Source: Paenisporosarcina sp050269735 (GTDB taxonomy: Bacteria > Bacillota > Bacilli > Bacillales_A > Planococcaceae). From it: a stretch of DNA of 64,000 bases. Below are positions 1 to 8,552 of the stretch, one piece after another. The translations under genes were made by a program, and so were the position numbers. The stretch is from positions 204,954 through 268,953 of the forward strand of contig NZ_JBNNIX010000003.1 in assembly GCF_050269735.1 (NCBI RefSeq). The letters run 5' to 3'. Numbering within the stretch: position 1 is the stretch's first letter; every line of letters begins with the position of its first letter. The notes beneath the pieces are model-generated. The model worked only from the letters and a program-made list of their open reading frames with translations. It was not told the origin of the DNA and ran no database searches.

Positions 1-88
1 ATAATTCCTGAACGGCTGCAGCCGCGTTGGCGTCCCCATATTCCGGTATCGGCAACTCGATTGCCAGCCTGTTTACACGTTTAAACAT
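1..88 (-). CDS. manganese catalase, N-terminal part (truncated by window edge)
   Basis: Only the first 29 codons lie in the window. The peptide begins MFKRVNRLAIELPIPEYGD and continues into an alanine-rich stretch ending VQEL, which matches the N-terminus of the non-haem dimanganese catalase family (B. subtilis YdbD/CotJC type). These enzymes dismutate hydrogen peroxide with a di-Mn centre; the Mn ligands lie beyond the window. The ATG at 88 is preceded by GAAGGAGA at good spacing. The call rests on the N-terminal motif alone. Confidence 0.72.
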   Translation of the reverse strand, partial: MFKRVNRLAIELPIPEYGDANAAAAVQEL

Positions 89-170
89 GGAATCTCCTTC
101 TCTCACATTTTATGAATTCGACACTTTCTGATTATGTTTATGACTGTCAGGAAGTGAATATGTTCATTTT

Positions 171-404
171 CTATTTATGAGAAGCCGGAGACACCCAAAT
201 AATTTGTTGAATTCGGACGTAAAATGGCGTACCATTCGTTTCCACAACCACGTGATCTGGCATTACTTCTTTAAGAACACCTTTTACTACACTATTATTT
301 GATAATTGGACAACAATTCTTCCACCTACAACTGACGCTAACGTCTGGTATACGTAAGGATCAAAATTGCTCACAAATTCTACAGACGGCTGTTGATCAT
401 TCAT
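171..404 (-). CDS. YuzF-like DUF2642 family small protein
   Basis: This 77-residue protein has the DUF2642 pattern: a short lead, then a beta-rich core with GGRIVVQLSNNSVVKGVLKEV and a C-terminal PFYVRIQQIIWV segment. The core resembles an Sm-like or oligomerising beta fold. B. subtilis YuzF is the same length, and relatives are found mainly in spore formers, some of them coat-associated. AAGGAGTG lies about 10 nt before the ATG. It is monocistronic, with unknown biochemical role. Confidence 0.7.
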   Translation of the reverse strand: MNDQQPSVEFVSNFDPYVYQTLASVVGGRIVVQLSNNSVVKGVLKEVMPDHVVVETNGTPFYVRIQQIIWVSPASHK

Positions 405-560
405 TCATGCCACACTCCTTTCAATCAATACCCATATTGTATGGAGACTGTTGAGCAAAGGTGCTAAGTAATTTCTCTCCTTAGTATGTGGCAATCTGAA
501 CCAGTTGGCTTTGATGAAACAATCAGTTAAAGAGATGAATTTCTCCATCAGAATGCTTGT

Positions 561-1028
561 TTAAACAGTTTCTCTCATTTGAATTTCTGCTAGTATCTTT
601 AATTCATTTGAACGGGAAACAATAAATTTCTTCATGTAGTTTTCTAGAAACAATTTGTCCGCTATTCTTCCAATAATGCCTAAAGGGGCCTCGTAAGCAA
701 AGGTATCTTTCATCATTGTACCGTAATGGATTTCCGTAAATTCGTGTGTATGAGTAAACGATTGAAAAGCTCCGTTGACTTGGACATCAATAAAAAAATC
801 GGGTCTGACCATCTCTGTAACTTTGGCAGTTAACCTCTGTCTCACTCCAAAATGAGTGGCTTCCCATGTAACACAATCACCCTTTTCCAACAATCCTGAC
901 ATCACGCCATCAACAGCCACTTCTTTCGTTTGAGAAGTTGATTGCATGTGCACTTCAACGTTTCTGGCAAGATCGAAACACACGTCAATCGGTGCTTTTA
1001 TGTAAGTAATGTGCTCGAAAACCGGCAT
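561..1028 (-). CDS. SRPBCC (START-like/polyketide cyclase) family protein
   Basis: The 155 residues start with MPVFEHITYIKAPIDVCFDL, the first strand and helix of the SRPBCC hydrophobic-cavity fold. A middle GDCVTWEATHFGVRQRLTAKV strand pair follows, and then a long C-terminal helix (LFLENYMKKFIVSRSNELK) typical of the fold. Such proteins bind lipids or small hydrophobic ligands. The ligand cannot be read from the sequence. AAAAGGAG precedes the ATG. The neighbours give no functional hint. Confidence 0.72.
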   Translation of the reverse strand: MPVFEHITYIKAPIDVCFDLARNVEVHMQSTSQTKEVAVDGVMSGLLEKGDCVTWEATHFGVRQRLTAKVTEMVRPDFFIDVQVNGAFQSFTHTHEFTEIHYGTMMKDTFAYEAPLGIIGRIADKLFLENYMKKFIVSRSNELKILAEIQMRETV

Positions 1029-1247
1029 TCTAAGACACTCCTTTTCTGAAAATCAGTTCTTATCAGAGTAATTTCCTATCACTTATTGTTTAAACAGCAG
1101 CTGCTTTTCTTCAATTGACACATCCTAGTGTGGCTAAAGAATAGACAATTTATTTGAATCTTGCTTTAACGATTTCTCTCGCTGGCGGGATGTTTTCTCC
1201 GTCTTAAGACGGAATTTTTGCTGTTTGTTGAATTTATGAAACTGCAA

Positions 1248-1276
1248 TTGTTTAGAAGTATCCCCAATGATATAAT
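1248..1276 (+). promoter_or_regulatory. SigA promoter of the yhaA-like gene
   Basis: TTGTTT, a 17-nt spacer and a perfect TATAAT (1271-1276) lie 44 nt upstream of the GTG start at 1320. Confidence 0.7.
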
Positions 1277-1319
1277 AACAAACATTCAAACTATTTCGAC
1301 ATTCGAAAGGAGAATTTTT

Positions 1320-2489
1320 GTGAAGAATCAATTATTTGAAAAACTGGATGCAGCATTTGAGGAAATGCTCGTCATACGCAGACATTTACATATGCATCCT
1401 GAAGTTTCTTTTCAGGAGACAAATACAGCAAAATACATTCAAGACTTTTATGCGGATTTAGGGATTGAGTTTACAGCAAATGTTGGCGGGAATGGCGTAG
1501 TAGCAAGAGTAAAAGGTGCTTTCCCAGGTAAAACAGTTGCCCTACGTGCCGATTTCGATGCACTGCCTATCCAGGATGAAAAAGAGGTATCTTATAAATC
1601 GACAGTACCTGGCGTCATGCATGCCTGCGGTCACGATGGTCATACTGCTACGTTATTAGTCCTTGGAAAAACGTTGCATCAGATGCGCGAACAACTTGCC
1701 GGTGAATACGTGCTCATTCACCAACATGCAGAAGAATATGCGCCTGGTGGAGCGCAGCCAATGATTGAAGCGGGTTGCCTAGAAGGTGTTGATGCAATTT
1801 TCGGGACACACTTATGGTCATTGACTCCTGCAGGAACAATTGAATACAGGGTCGGACCTGTAATGGCAGCTGCTGATCGTTTTGAAATTACAATTCAAGG
1901 TCGTGGAGGACACGGAGCCAGCCCTCATCAAACGAAAGATGCCATTGTCATCGGTGCGCAACTCGTCACCAACCTGCAACAAGTTGTTTCACGTCGCGTA
2001 AGTCCTGTAGAATCGGCCGTTTTATCTGTGGGCACTTTTGTAGCGGAAAATGCATTCAATGTCATAGCGGATTCCGCAAAATTAATCGGAACCGTCCGTA
2101 CATTCAATCCTGAAGTCCGTGATCTTGTTGAAAAAGAAATGGAACGTGTCATTCAAGGAACATGCCATTCAAATGATTGCACTTACGAATTTTTATATGA
2201 ACGTGGTTACAATGCTGTCGTTAACCACGCTGAAGAAACTCATTTCCTGAAAGAACTGGCTGAACTTGTGCCAGGTGTAAATAAAGTGCGTGAAACTGAA
2301 CAGCATATGGGTGGCGAAGATTTTGGTTACTATTTGGAAAAAGTTCCGGGTACATTTTTCTTTACAGGGGCCCAGCCTAAGGGAGAAGTATTCCCTCATC
2401 ATCATCCAAAATTTGATTTCGATGAAAGTGCCATGTTAATCGCCGCAAAAACTTTAGGTGCAGCAGTAGTAGACTATCAAGACAAATAA
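1320..2489 (+). CDS. yhaA: M20D family amidohydrolase (N-acyl-L-amino acid amidohydrolase/hippurate hydrolase type)
   Basis: This 389-residue cytosolic metallopeptidase-like enzyme hydrolyses N-acylated amino acids. The metal site is visible as HACGHDGHT early in the chain, then a catalytic EE pair (HAEEYAPGG), and a late HMGGEDFGYY ligand motif. A dimerisation (lid) domain lies between. The longer ATG frame from 1218 is unlikely, because it would run through the promoter. The GTG at 1320 sits 7 nt behind AAAGGAGA. B. subtilis yhaA lies in the same yha neighbourhood. The natural substrate is unknown. Confidence 0.82.
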   Translation: MKNQLFEKLDAAFEEMLVIRRHLHMHPEVSFQETNTAKYIQDFYADLGIEFTANVGGNGVVARVKGAFPGKTVALRADFDALPIQDEKEVSYKSTVPGVMHACGHDGHTATLLVLGKTLHQMREQLAGEYVLIHQHAEEYAPGGAQPMIEAGCLEGVDAIFGTHLWSLTPAGTIEYRVGPVMAAADRFEITIQGRGGHGASPHQTKDAIVIGAQLVTNLQQVVSRRVSPVESAVLSVGTFVAENAFNVIADSAKLIGTVRTFNPEVRDLVEKEMERVIQGTCHSNDCTYEFLYERGYNAVVNHAEETHFLKELAELVPGVNKVRETEQHMGGEDFGYYLEKVPGTFFFTGAQPKGEVFPHHHPKFDFDESAMLIAAKTLGAAVVDYQDK

Positions 2490-2542
2490 TAAATGATCCT
2501 CATAAACAATGGTGAAATGCAATTAATATACTTTCAACATCA

Positions 2543-2571
2543 AGCTACTTCTACAGCGAAGTAGCTTTTTT
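2543..2571 (+). terminator. rho-independent terminator after yhaA
   Basis: AGCTACTTC, a 6-nt loop and GAAGTAGCT are followed by a T run. Confidence 0.85.
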
Positions 2572-2662
2572 CTTACGTCTGAATTGCGCTTATCTGCCAA
2601 ACATCGCATATTCACCAGGATTAGGCATATTATTGTAAGACCATGTCTAATTGGAGGTTGCG

Positions 2663-3055
2663 ATGAGAAGGTCAAACAACGGAATACTGCTGCTTGGTTT
2701 CTTATTTATCAGTCTGGTTATCGTCATTATTATCCTCTCGTCTTTGACCGGAGAATCCGATCAGGACCTTTATTTGCGTGATGTGAAAGAAGTGGAGTCT
2801 GTCACCAGTAAAATGATTGAGACGAACTTCCAGCAAGAATTGATTACTTCACTTAAAAACGAAGGATATAAACCTACGGGAAGCATTGCGTACACGATTT
2901 TCAGTATGGATAAAAAAAAATTAACAATCGTTCTGCATGGAATCGATACGAGTCGAAGAAAAGCAGAAAACTACATACAAGATCTTACAAACCAACTTTC
3001 CACTTCAATTGGTCTCGGAACTTTTGATGTAACTGTGGTCGAAGACAAAGATTGA
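2663..3055 (+). CDS. membrane-anchored protein of unknown function
   Basis: I do not recognise this 130-residue protein. It has one N-terminal transmembrane helix (roughly residues 8-28, GILLLGFLFISLVIVIIILSS) followed by a soluble domain of about 100 residues with alternating charged helices and two strands, ending in an acidic tail. Most of it should lie outside the membrane. The ATG at 2663 is favoured over an upstream TTG because GGAGG ends 5 nt before it. The DUF3298 gene follows after 26 nt and may be co-transcribed. Confidence 0.6.
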   Translation: MRRSNNGILLLGFLFISLVIVIIILSSLTGESDQDLYLRDVKEVESVTSKMIETNFQQELITSLKNEGYKPTGSIAYTIFSMDKKKLTIVLHGIDTSRRKAENYIQDLTNQLSTSIGLGTFDVTVVEDKD

Positions 3056-3081
3056 CCCTCATTTTGAGAAAGGATGAATGA

Positions 3082-3690
3082 ATGGATTTACCGGTAGCGA
3101 TTGGACACAAAATTCTTCAAAAAAAATCACCCAAAATTAACGTATACTATCCTTTTGTAATTGGCCTAGCCAATCCCCAAGCGGAATTGAAGATAAACTC
3201 CGCCATTGTCTCAACGTTAAATCAAACAATGGTCGAGCTTGGATATCATGAACCAAGTCTACAAGAAATGGTTGGAGAATTTGAAATCAAAACAAACGAA
3301 CGCAATATACTAAGTTTGACTTTAACCGTTTATGCATTTACTGGCGGTGCTCACGGCATGACCATTGTCAAAGCACTATCCTTTGATGTGACAACTGGAA
3401 AACAGTATGAATTAAAGGACTTATTCAAACCTGATAGTGATTACGTTACGGTTTTATCAAAAATAATCGGACAGAAAATCAAAGATTGGGATATTGATTT
3501 GCTGGAACCGTTCACTAAAATCAGACCTGACCAAGATTTCTACTTTGCAGATCATTCACTGGTCATTTACTTCCAACTCTACGAAATCACACCTTACGTT
3601 TGGGGCTTCCCATACTTCCCTATTCCAATACTCGACATCCAAGATATCATTCAGCCAGATGGTCCACTCGAAAAATTATTGCCGTTCTGA
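3082..3690 (+). CDS. DUF3298/DUF4163 domain protein
   Basis: The 202 residues match the PdaC/RsiV-type C-terminal module: an N-terminal DUF4163-like strand region (YYPFVIGLANPQAELKINSAI), the hallmark AFTGGAHGMTIVKALSFDVTTGK, then LKDLF and a C-terminal segment rich in aromatic residues. In RsiV this domain binds lysozyme, and in PdaC it accompanies a peptidoglycan deacetylase. Here it stands alone with no signal peptide, so it may act with the membrane-anchored protein encoded just upstream. GAAAGGATGAATGA precedes the ATG. Confidence 0.72.
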   Translation: MDLPVAIGHKILQKKSPKINVYYPFVIGLANPQAELKINSAIVSTLNQTMVELGYHEPSLQEMVGEFEIKTNERNILSLTLTVYAFTGGAHGMTIVKALSFDVTTGKQYELKDLFKPDSDYVTVLSKIIGQKIKDWDIDLLEPFTKIRPDQDFYFADHSLVIYFQLYEITPYVWGFPYFPIPILDIQDIIQPDGPLEKLLPF

Positions 3691-3754
3691 CCGAACATTT
3701 AAATGAAACCTTTTAGGGATTAAAAAATGTGTCACTTGTTTTGAGAATGTGGTG

Positions 3755-3828
3755 TTTTCAGACGTCAACCTCGTTTTTTCAGACGTGATGCTTCATTTTT
3801 CAGACGTCCTCTCATTTTTTTCAGACGT
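3755..3828. repeat. phased short-repeat array 1, four copies, 21-bp period
   Basis: TTTTCAGACGT begins at 3755, 3776, 3797 and 3818, exactly 21 bp apart, with about 10 variable bases between cores. A decayed copy may follow near 3840. The array lies between the converging DUF3298 and ecsB genes. The rest of 3691-3983 holds no gene I can support. Confidence 0.9.
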
Positions 3829-3983
3829 GAATGTCTAAAAGTCAGACTGAGCTTTCAAAACGGAACCAAATGGCAACACATCTTTCACAGAAACACCCAC
3901 CAAAGCAACATCTGGTGGGGCCATTTGAATGTTTTTAACCTTTAAATGGGGCTGTTCGCTTTGCTCGACAGCCATATATGTAT

Positions 3984-4028
3984 AAAAAGGTCTCATAACC
4001 CCTTTACAGCGGGCTATGAGACCTTTTT
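3984..4028. terminator. bidirectional terminator between the DUF3298 gene and ecsB
   Basis: AAAAAGGTCTCATAACCC pairs with GGGCTATGAGACCTTTTT across a 9-nt loop, with A and T runs at both ends. Confidence 0.88.
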
Positions 4029-4033
4029 GTTTT

Positions 4034-5227
4034 CTATTTGCTCATTCTTAATGTAATCTCACTAACTACTACGATAATTAGAGGCAAGACTAATAAAATA
4101 TCTTGCTCCATTCCTGCAATAAGTACAGCAATCAGCACGATGATTGCTTGCAAAACTTGTACTACTCTTACTAATTTCATTACCGACTGATTACGAGCAC
4201 TCTCGGTCAAGGGAAAGAGCATATCCATGCGGAATTCACTTGATGAAGAAAGAGCTTGTTTGATTTGAATAGCGGAAGCAAAAGCCAGCGCACCCACGAA
4301 AATCATCACCACAACTGGAATACCGATGAATGCCGCACCTAAAGCTGACAGCCCCGTTAAGCGAAGCCATAAATAGAAAGTATCATCTGTGCGTACAAAA
4401 GTACGGAATACTAGATAATTTTGTGCTTTTAATTGCTGGAATGGAATCATACGATACAGCCAATCCATCCAAGGACGACGATGAATGCTTCCCCGTATAT
4501 GAGGAACATCCGTGAAATAATTTGCGAAGCGATAAAAACGTAACATACGATTTTGTTCTATTTTCACAAAGTGTTCATAAGGAAATGGTTGTCCATTCAG
4601 TTGACGATTCCATGCCATAAAGTAAAAGATTACAGGAATAAGCAGTAACACTATATATATAGGATTTGTATGAAAAACTGCTGCAAGGACAGCACTCGAA
4701 ATTAGAGCTCGTACAAAACGATCCCCCAATACCCCTTGTCCCCGATTCGCCCATCTGAATGCAAACACTACATGAACATTCCACCACTTCAATAATAAGA
4801 TTGCGATAAACATAACACCAAGTAGCAAAGGTGAAACATCGCTAACTTGACGCAGTAAAGGAATAGCAATAACAAATGGTAGGACGACGATAAAAAGTTG
4901 AGACCAAAAAGTCCAAGATAAAGCTTTTTTCATATAACTCATTAACTTCGATTCAAGAGGCAACAAATATACTTGGTCCGGTTCACGAATCAAAGTTGTC
5001 GGCGAACTGAAAGCAAGTAAAATCCCAATCACAACCGCTACTAACCATGTTGCAGGAAAATCATCTGGTGCAGTCTTCAGCCATTCGCTATATTGATAAC
5101 CACCCGCTCCAAGGACAAAAACAAATACTAGCGCCAGATGCCCCGTAAACACATATTTCATGTATTTCTGAAGTTCGTTTATGTAATGAAGAAATCGTAT
5201 TCTCCATACATCATGCAGGTTATTCAT
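4034..5227 (-). CDS. ecsB: ABC transporter permease EcsB
   Basis: This 397-residue integral membrane protein has an N-terminal WRIRFLHYINELQKYMKYV entry helix and about eight to ten hydrophobic segments. It is the permease of the EcsAB exporter. In B. subtilis and Staphylococcus, Ecs affects secretion, competence and regulated proteolysis with RasP. Its ATG overlaps the end of ecsA by 8 bp, so translation is probably coupled. B. subtilis has ecsC next; here a converging unrelated gene follows, so ecsC is absent from this locus. Confidence 0.88.
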   Translation of the reverse strand: MNNLHDVWRIRFLHYINELQKYMKYVFTGHLALVFVFVLGAGGYQYSEWLKTAPDDFPATWLVAVVIGILLAFSSPTTLIREPDQVYLLPLESKLMSYMKKALSWTFWSQLFIVVLPFVIAIPLLRQVSDVSPLLLGVMFIAILLLKWWNVHVVFAFRWANRGQGVLGDRFVRALISSAVLAAVFHTNPIYIVLLLIPVIFYFMAWNRQLNGQPFPYEHFVKIEQNRMLRFYRFANYFTDVPHIRGSIHRRPWMDWLYRMIPFQQLKAQNYLVFRTFVRTDDTFYLWLRLTGLSALGAAFIGIPVVVMIFVGALAFASAIQIKQALSSSSEFRMDMLFPLTESARNQSVMKLVRVVQVLQAIIVLIAVLIAGMEQDILLVLPLIIVVVSEITLRMSK

Positions 5228-5960
5228 GGTCTTGCTCCTTCGTCATTGCGATGTACAAATCGTCAAGAGTAGCAAGCGGCATATTGAAGGCTGCTCTTAA
5301 ATCATTCATTGTCCCTTGCGCACGAATGCGTCCATTGTGCAATAACAATATACGATCGCAATATCGCTCTGCTGTCGATAAAATATGCGTAGACATGAGG
5401 ACAGAAGCGCCACTCTGTTTCTTTTCATTCATTTGATCAAGTAACGATTGAATCCCGAGAGGATCAAGCCCAACGAAAGGCTCATCGATAATATATAATG
5501 AAGGATTTACTAAAAAGGCACACATTATCATAACTTTTTGGCGCATTCCTTTTGAAAAATGTGACGGGAACCAATTTAAGCGTTTTTCCATCCGGAATTC
5601 CTTCAACAATACTTCTGAACGAGCTGCCAAAGTTGCTTCATCTAACCCGTAGGCCATGGCGGTCAGTTCCAAATGTTCCTTTAATGTCAGTTCGTCATAC
5701 AATACGGGAGTTTCCGGAATATATGAAAATGATGAACGATAGGCATCCATATTTTCCTGCATCGTTACTTCGTTCAAACGGATTTCTCCGTCTTTTGGAT
5801 TCATCAAGCCGATAATATGTTTAATGGTTGTACTTTTCCCTGCCCCGTTCAGACCGATAAGACCTACTAATTCACCAGGTGCAATTGAAAAGGATAAATC
5901 ATGAATGACTGGTTTTCGTGTATAGCCACCTGTTACTGCGTTTACTTCCAATACGTTCAT
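5220..5960 (-). CDS. ecsA: ABC transporter ATP-binding protein EcsA
   Basis: The 246 residues carry Walker A GLNGAGKSTT, a signature motif SKGMRQKV and Walker B LYIIDEPFVGLDP. It powers the EcsB permease in the membrane. The ATG at 5960 is chosen over a GTG three codons upstream because AAAGGGG is 8 nt before the ATG and would overlap the GTG. The gene is divergent from hit, as in B. subtilis, and the two share a short intergenic promoter region. Confidence 0.92.
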   Translation of the reverse strand: MNVLEVNAVTGGYTRKPVIHDLSFSIAPGELVGLIGLNGAGKSTTIKHIIGLMNPKDGEIRLNEVTMQENMDAYRSSFSYIPETPVLYDELTLKEHLELTAMAYGLDEATLAARSEVLLKEFRMEKRLNWFPSHFSKGMRQKVMIMCAFLVNPSLYIIDEPFVGLDPLGIQSLLDQMNEKKQSGASVLMSTHILSTAERYCDRILLLHNGRIRAQGTMNDLRAAFNMPLATLDDLYIAMTKEQDHE

Positions 5961-6074
5961 CTGATACACCCCTTTTATTCTTTATTTTATCAAAAAAAAT
6001 GCTGTATGGCTTTTCACTTGTCACTTCTTTGTATGATAAACTTATGACCATATCTTGAAAGGACGTGACCCATA

Positions 6075-6500
6075 ATGAGTGAGTGTTTATTTTGTAAAAT
6101 TGTAGACGGTTCAATTCCTAGTACAAAAGTGTATGAGGACGAGCATGTATTGGCCTTTATGGATATTATGCCACTAACAAAAGGACATACGTTGTTAATT
6201 CCTAAAAAACACCATGAAAATGTATATGACATGTCACCGGAAGAAGCTGGACAATTATTTTCTGTGGCACCGAAAATTGCTGAATCAATAAAAGCATCTT
6301 TTCAACCAGCAGGCATGAATTTATTGAATAATAACGGGGCTCCTGCCGGTCAGAGTATTTTTCACTTCCATCTTCATTTCATCCCTAGATACGATCAAAC
6401 GGATGGATTTAAAGCTACTTGGCAAACGAAAGAAAAACAATTTACAACTGAAATGTTCGCTGAGTATGCAGAGCAAATCAAATCGAATTTAAGCAAGTAA
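6075..6500 (+). CDS. hit: HIT family nucleotide-binding protein
   Basis: This 141-residue histidine triad protein is a likely nucleotidyl hydrolase. The active-site motif is HFHLHFIP near residues 95-102, following NNNGAPAGQSIFH, and the N-terminal zinc-like motif CLFCKI is present. Length and gene order (divergent from ecsA, upstream of trpP) match B. subtilis Hit. GAAAGGACGTG lies before the ATG. The physiological substrate is not known. Confidence 0.92.
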   Translation: MSECLFCKIVDGSIPSTKVYEDEHVLAFMDIMPLTKGHTLLIPKKHHENVYDMSPEEAGQLFSVAPKIAESIKASFQPAGMNLLNNNGAPAGQSIFHFHLHFIPRYDQTDGFKATWQTKEKQFTTEMFAEYAEQIKSNLSK

Positions 6501-6585
6501 ACTTGCAATTATCTGCTTTAGCTTGTAAAATCTTGAGTATGTTTCTCGCTGTCGATCACAGGATACGCCAGGAGATGCTAAAAAA

Positions 6586-6613
6586 TAGTTTAGAATAGTT
6601 GAGGAGAGATGAG
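6586..6613 (+). promoter_or_regulatory. TRAP (MtrB) RNA-binding site covering the trpP ribosome binding site
   Basis: Six triplets TAG, TAG, TAG, GAG, GAG, GAG start at 6586, 6591, 6596, 6601, 6606 and 6611, every one exactly 5 nt after the last. This is the (G/U)AG-N2 geometry bound by the tryptophan-activated TRAP 11-mer. The last three triplets form the Shine-Dalgarno region before the ATG at 6617, so binding should block translation when tryptophan is plentiful. mtrB itself is outside the window. Confidence 0.88.
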
Positions 6614-6616
6614 CAA

Positions 6617-7141
6617 ATGAATACAAAAAATTTAGTTTTAATGGCCCTTCTAGTCGGTGTTGGTGCCGCATTGTACTTAATCATTCCAGGTTTCGGCGGC
6701 GGGATGAAACCTGACTTTATGTTAACGATGATGTTCATTGGAATTCTATTATTTCCTAAAGCATCACATGTATTTTTACTAGCACTGACAACTGGTGTGA
6801 TATCTGGATTGTTTTCAACTTTTCCAGCAGGTTTTCTACCAAACATCGTGGATAAGTTTGTAACAGCATTTGTATTTTTCGCAGTAGTTGTTGCATTGAA
6901 GCATTTTACAAAGAAACTTCCCGTAGCAATTGCACTTGCCGGAATAGGTACACTTCTGTCAGGAATCATTTTCCTTTCTGTTGCCATTTTTGTACTAGGT
7001 GTGGATGTTCCGTTTGGAGGATTAGTGATCGGAGTCGTGTTACCGACTGTTGCACTGAATGCCATTGCATTCTTCTTTATTTTCCCGATTGTAACGAAAT
7101 TGGTTAAACGATCGAAATTCGATACTGCTTTTTCAAATTAA
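6617..7141 (+). CDS. trpP: tryptophan transporter TrpP
   Basis: This 174-residue integral membrane protein has about five hydrophobic helices and the family feature IPGFGGGMKPDFMLTMMFIGILLF near the N-terminus. It is the ECF-S-like tryptophan permease known in B. subtilis as TrpP/YhaG (172 residues). The ATG at 6617 fits GAGGAGAG; the in-frame TTG at 6599 lies inside the TRAP site and is rejected. Imported tryptophan may feed the kynurenine genes at 36-38 kb, which is inference. Confidence 0.9.
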   Translation: MNTKNLVLMALLVGVGAALYLIIPGFGGGMKPDFMLTMMFIGILLFPKASHVFLLALTTGVISGLFSTFPAGFLPNIVDKFVTAFVFFAVVVALKHFTKKLPVAIALAGIGTLLSGIIFLSVAIFVLGVDVPFGGLVIGVVLPTVALNAIAFFFIFPIVTKLVKRSKFDTAFSN

Positions 7142-7150
7142 TCTATCTAT

Positions 7151-7179
7151 GGTCTGCCTATAATGGCAGGCCTTTTTTT
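7151..7179 (+). terminator. terminator after trpP
   Basis: GGTCTGCC and GGCAGGCC flank a short loop and are followed by seven T. A second weaker hairpin (AGCGCC 7189-7194 with GGCGCT 7211-7216, then T5) lies just downstream. Confidence 0.85.
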
Positions 7180-7310
7180 GTGCTTTTCAGCGCCTGCGCT
7201 TGGCTAACTGGGCGCTTTTTGCATTTCATGTTGTTTTGGCTTGTCCTACATGTTTTAATTAATTGAAATGAAGGAATAGTATACATATATATGAAGGGAG
7301 TGCGTCTATA

Positions 7311-7694
7311 ATGAAAGCTTCTACTTTTTTTGTTGGTCTCGTTTCAGGTGTTGTGGCAGGATCAGCAGCGGTCTTATTCTCTACTCCTCAATCTGGTAGC
7401 GATTTACGTTCGAATGTCAAAACGGCATCTTCTGACTGGAAAGAGAAATTATCTGAAGTTAAATTTCAAATAAGCGATTTGAAACAATCGATAGCTGGTT
7501 TAACTAAAACTGCAAAGACTGATGTACCACAAACGATTAATGAATTAAAACAATCCGTACAACAATGGCAGTCCGAAACTGCCCCTATCCAGGAGAGTCT
7601 ACAAAATGAAATTGCTTCAATCCAATTGGCTATGGAAGAACTTGAAAAATCAATTACTAAGCATCAAAAAGACCCTGCACCTGCCAATTCATAA
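7311..7694 (+). CDS. yhaH: YtxH-domain protein YhaH
   Basis: The 127 residues open with the YtxH signature: a glycine- and alanine-rich membrane helix (FFVGLVSGVVAGSAAVLFSTP followed by a serine-glycine turn and DLR). A long hydrophilic coiled-coil tail of Lys, Glu and Gln heptads follows. Family members are envelope-associated general stress proteins of unknown biochemical role. It lies between trpP and hpr as in B. subtilis. GAAGGGAGTG precedes the ATG. Confidence 0.85.
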   Translation: MKASTFFVGLVSGVVAGSAAVLFSTPQSGSDLRSNVKTASSDWKEKLSEVKFQISDLKQSIAGLTKTAKTDVPQTINELKQSVQQWQSETAPIQESLQNEIASIQLAMEELEKSITKHQKDPAPANS

Positions 7695-7705
7695 GGTATA
7701 AAGTT

Positions 7706-7733
7706 GCCCTGCACACATATGCAGGGCTTTTTT
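7706..7733 (+). terminator. terminator after yhaH
   Basis: GCCCTGCA, a 6-nt loop, TGCAGGGC and six T. Confidence 0.9.
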
Positions 7734-7821
7734 ATTGTTCGGACTCATTACATCAACTCAACTAAATGCTATTCAAATCATAATATTTCCAACATTCTAA
7801 CTATGCAGATCTTTACTTTAT

Positions 7822-7830
7822 TGCTATAAT
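7822..7830 (+). promoter_or_regulatory. extended -10 promoter of hpr
   Basis: TGCTATAAT is an extended -10 element 37 nt upstream of the hpr start. No convincing -35 is seen. Confidence 0.55.
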
Positions 7831-7866
7831 GATAGAAATTGATTTTTTCAGGAAGAAGGTGACGAC

Positions 7867-8436
7867 ATGTCTGAACAAATGTACACAATGAAAGAGGCTA
7901 TGCTATACAGCCAGCGAATTGCCCAGCTGTCGAAAGCACTGTGGAAAGCAGTGGAAAAAGATTGGCAGCAATGGATAAAACCTTATGACTTGAATATTAA
8001 TGAGCATCATATTTTATGGATTTCATATCATTTAAAAGGAGCTTCGATTTCAGATGTTGCAAAGTTTGGAGTTATGCATGTTTCAACTGCCTTCAACTTT
8101 TCAAAAAAATTGGAAGAACGAGGGTTATTGTCATTTTCTAAACGTGAAGACGACAAGCGAAATACGTATGTCGAACTAACTGAACAAGGTGAAGAGTTGT
8201 TAATGAATATGATCGAACATTACCATGATTCCCAGCACTCCGTAATTGAAGGATCCATGCCCCTAAAAGATTTATATGGGCGTTTTCCGGAATTCATGGA
8301 AGTCATGGCTGTCATTCGAAATATTTATGGCGATGATTTCATGGAAATCTTTGAACATTCATTTAAAAATATCGATCAATCATTTGATGAGAAGATTGGA
8401 AATATTAAACCGACCGTTTCAAGTAAAAGTCAGTAA
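7867..8436 (+). CDS. hpr: MarR-family transition-state regulator Hpr (ScoC)
   Basis: The 189 residues form a winged helix-turn-helix MarR protein. The DNA-binding part is GASISDVAKFGVMHVSTAFNFSKKLEERGLL and the wing is KREDDKRNTYVELT. Length, sequence style and position next to yhaH and prsA identify Hpr/ScoC, which in B. subtilis represses extracellular proteases, oligopeptide permeases and sporulation genes. AGAAGGTGACGAC precedes the ATG. B. subtilis Hpr is about 203 residues, so the tail here is slightly shorter. Confidence 0.9.
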   Translation: MSEQMYTMKEAMLYSQRIAQLSKALWKAVEKDWQQWIKPYDLNINEHHILWISYHLKGASISDVAKFGVMHVSTAFNFSKKLEERGLLSFSKREDDKRNTYVELTEQGEELLMNMIEHYHDSQHSVIEGSMPLKDLYGRFPEFMEVMAVIRNIYGDDFMEIFEHSFKNIDQSFDEKIGNIKPTVSSKSQ

Positions 8437-8552
8437 TAGCAGGGTTTGAAAACGCTATCGAATTTGTAACAATTGTAGGCTTGCTTTTTTTATCAAAACA
8501 TCGTAATGTATGTATCTGCAAGCATATTTTTTTACAATAGGAGATGCATACA

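Noticed and set aside
6556..7065. 169-codon open frame antisense to trpP
   Set aside because: It is the shadow of the trpP reading frame; Thr/Pro/Asn-rich translation with no domain and no initiation signal.
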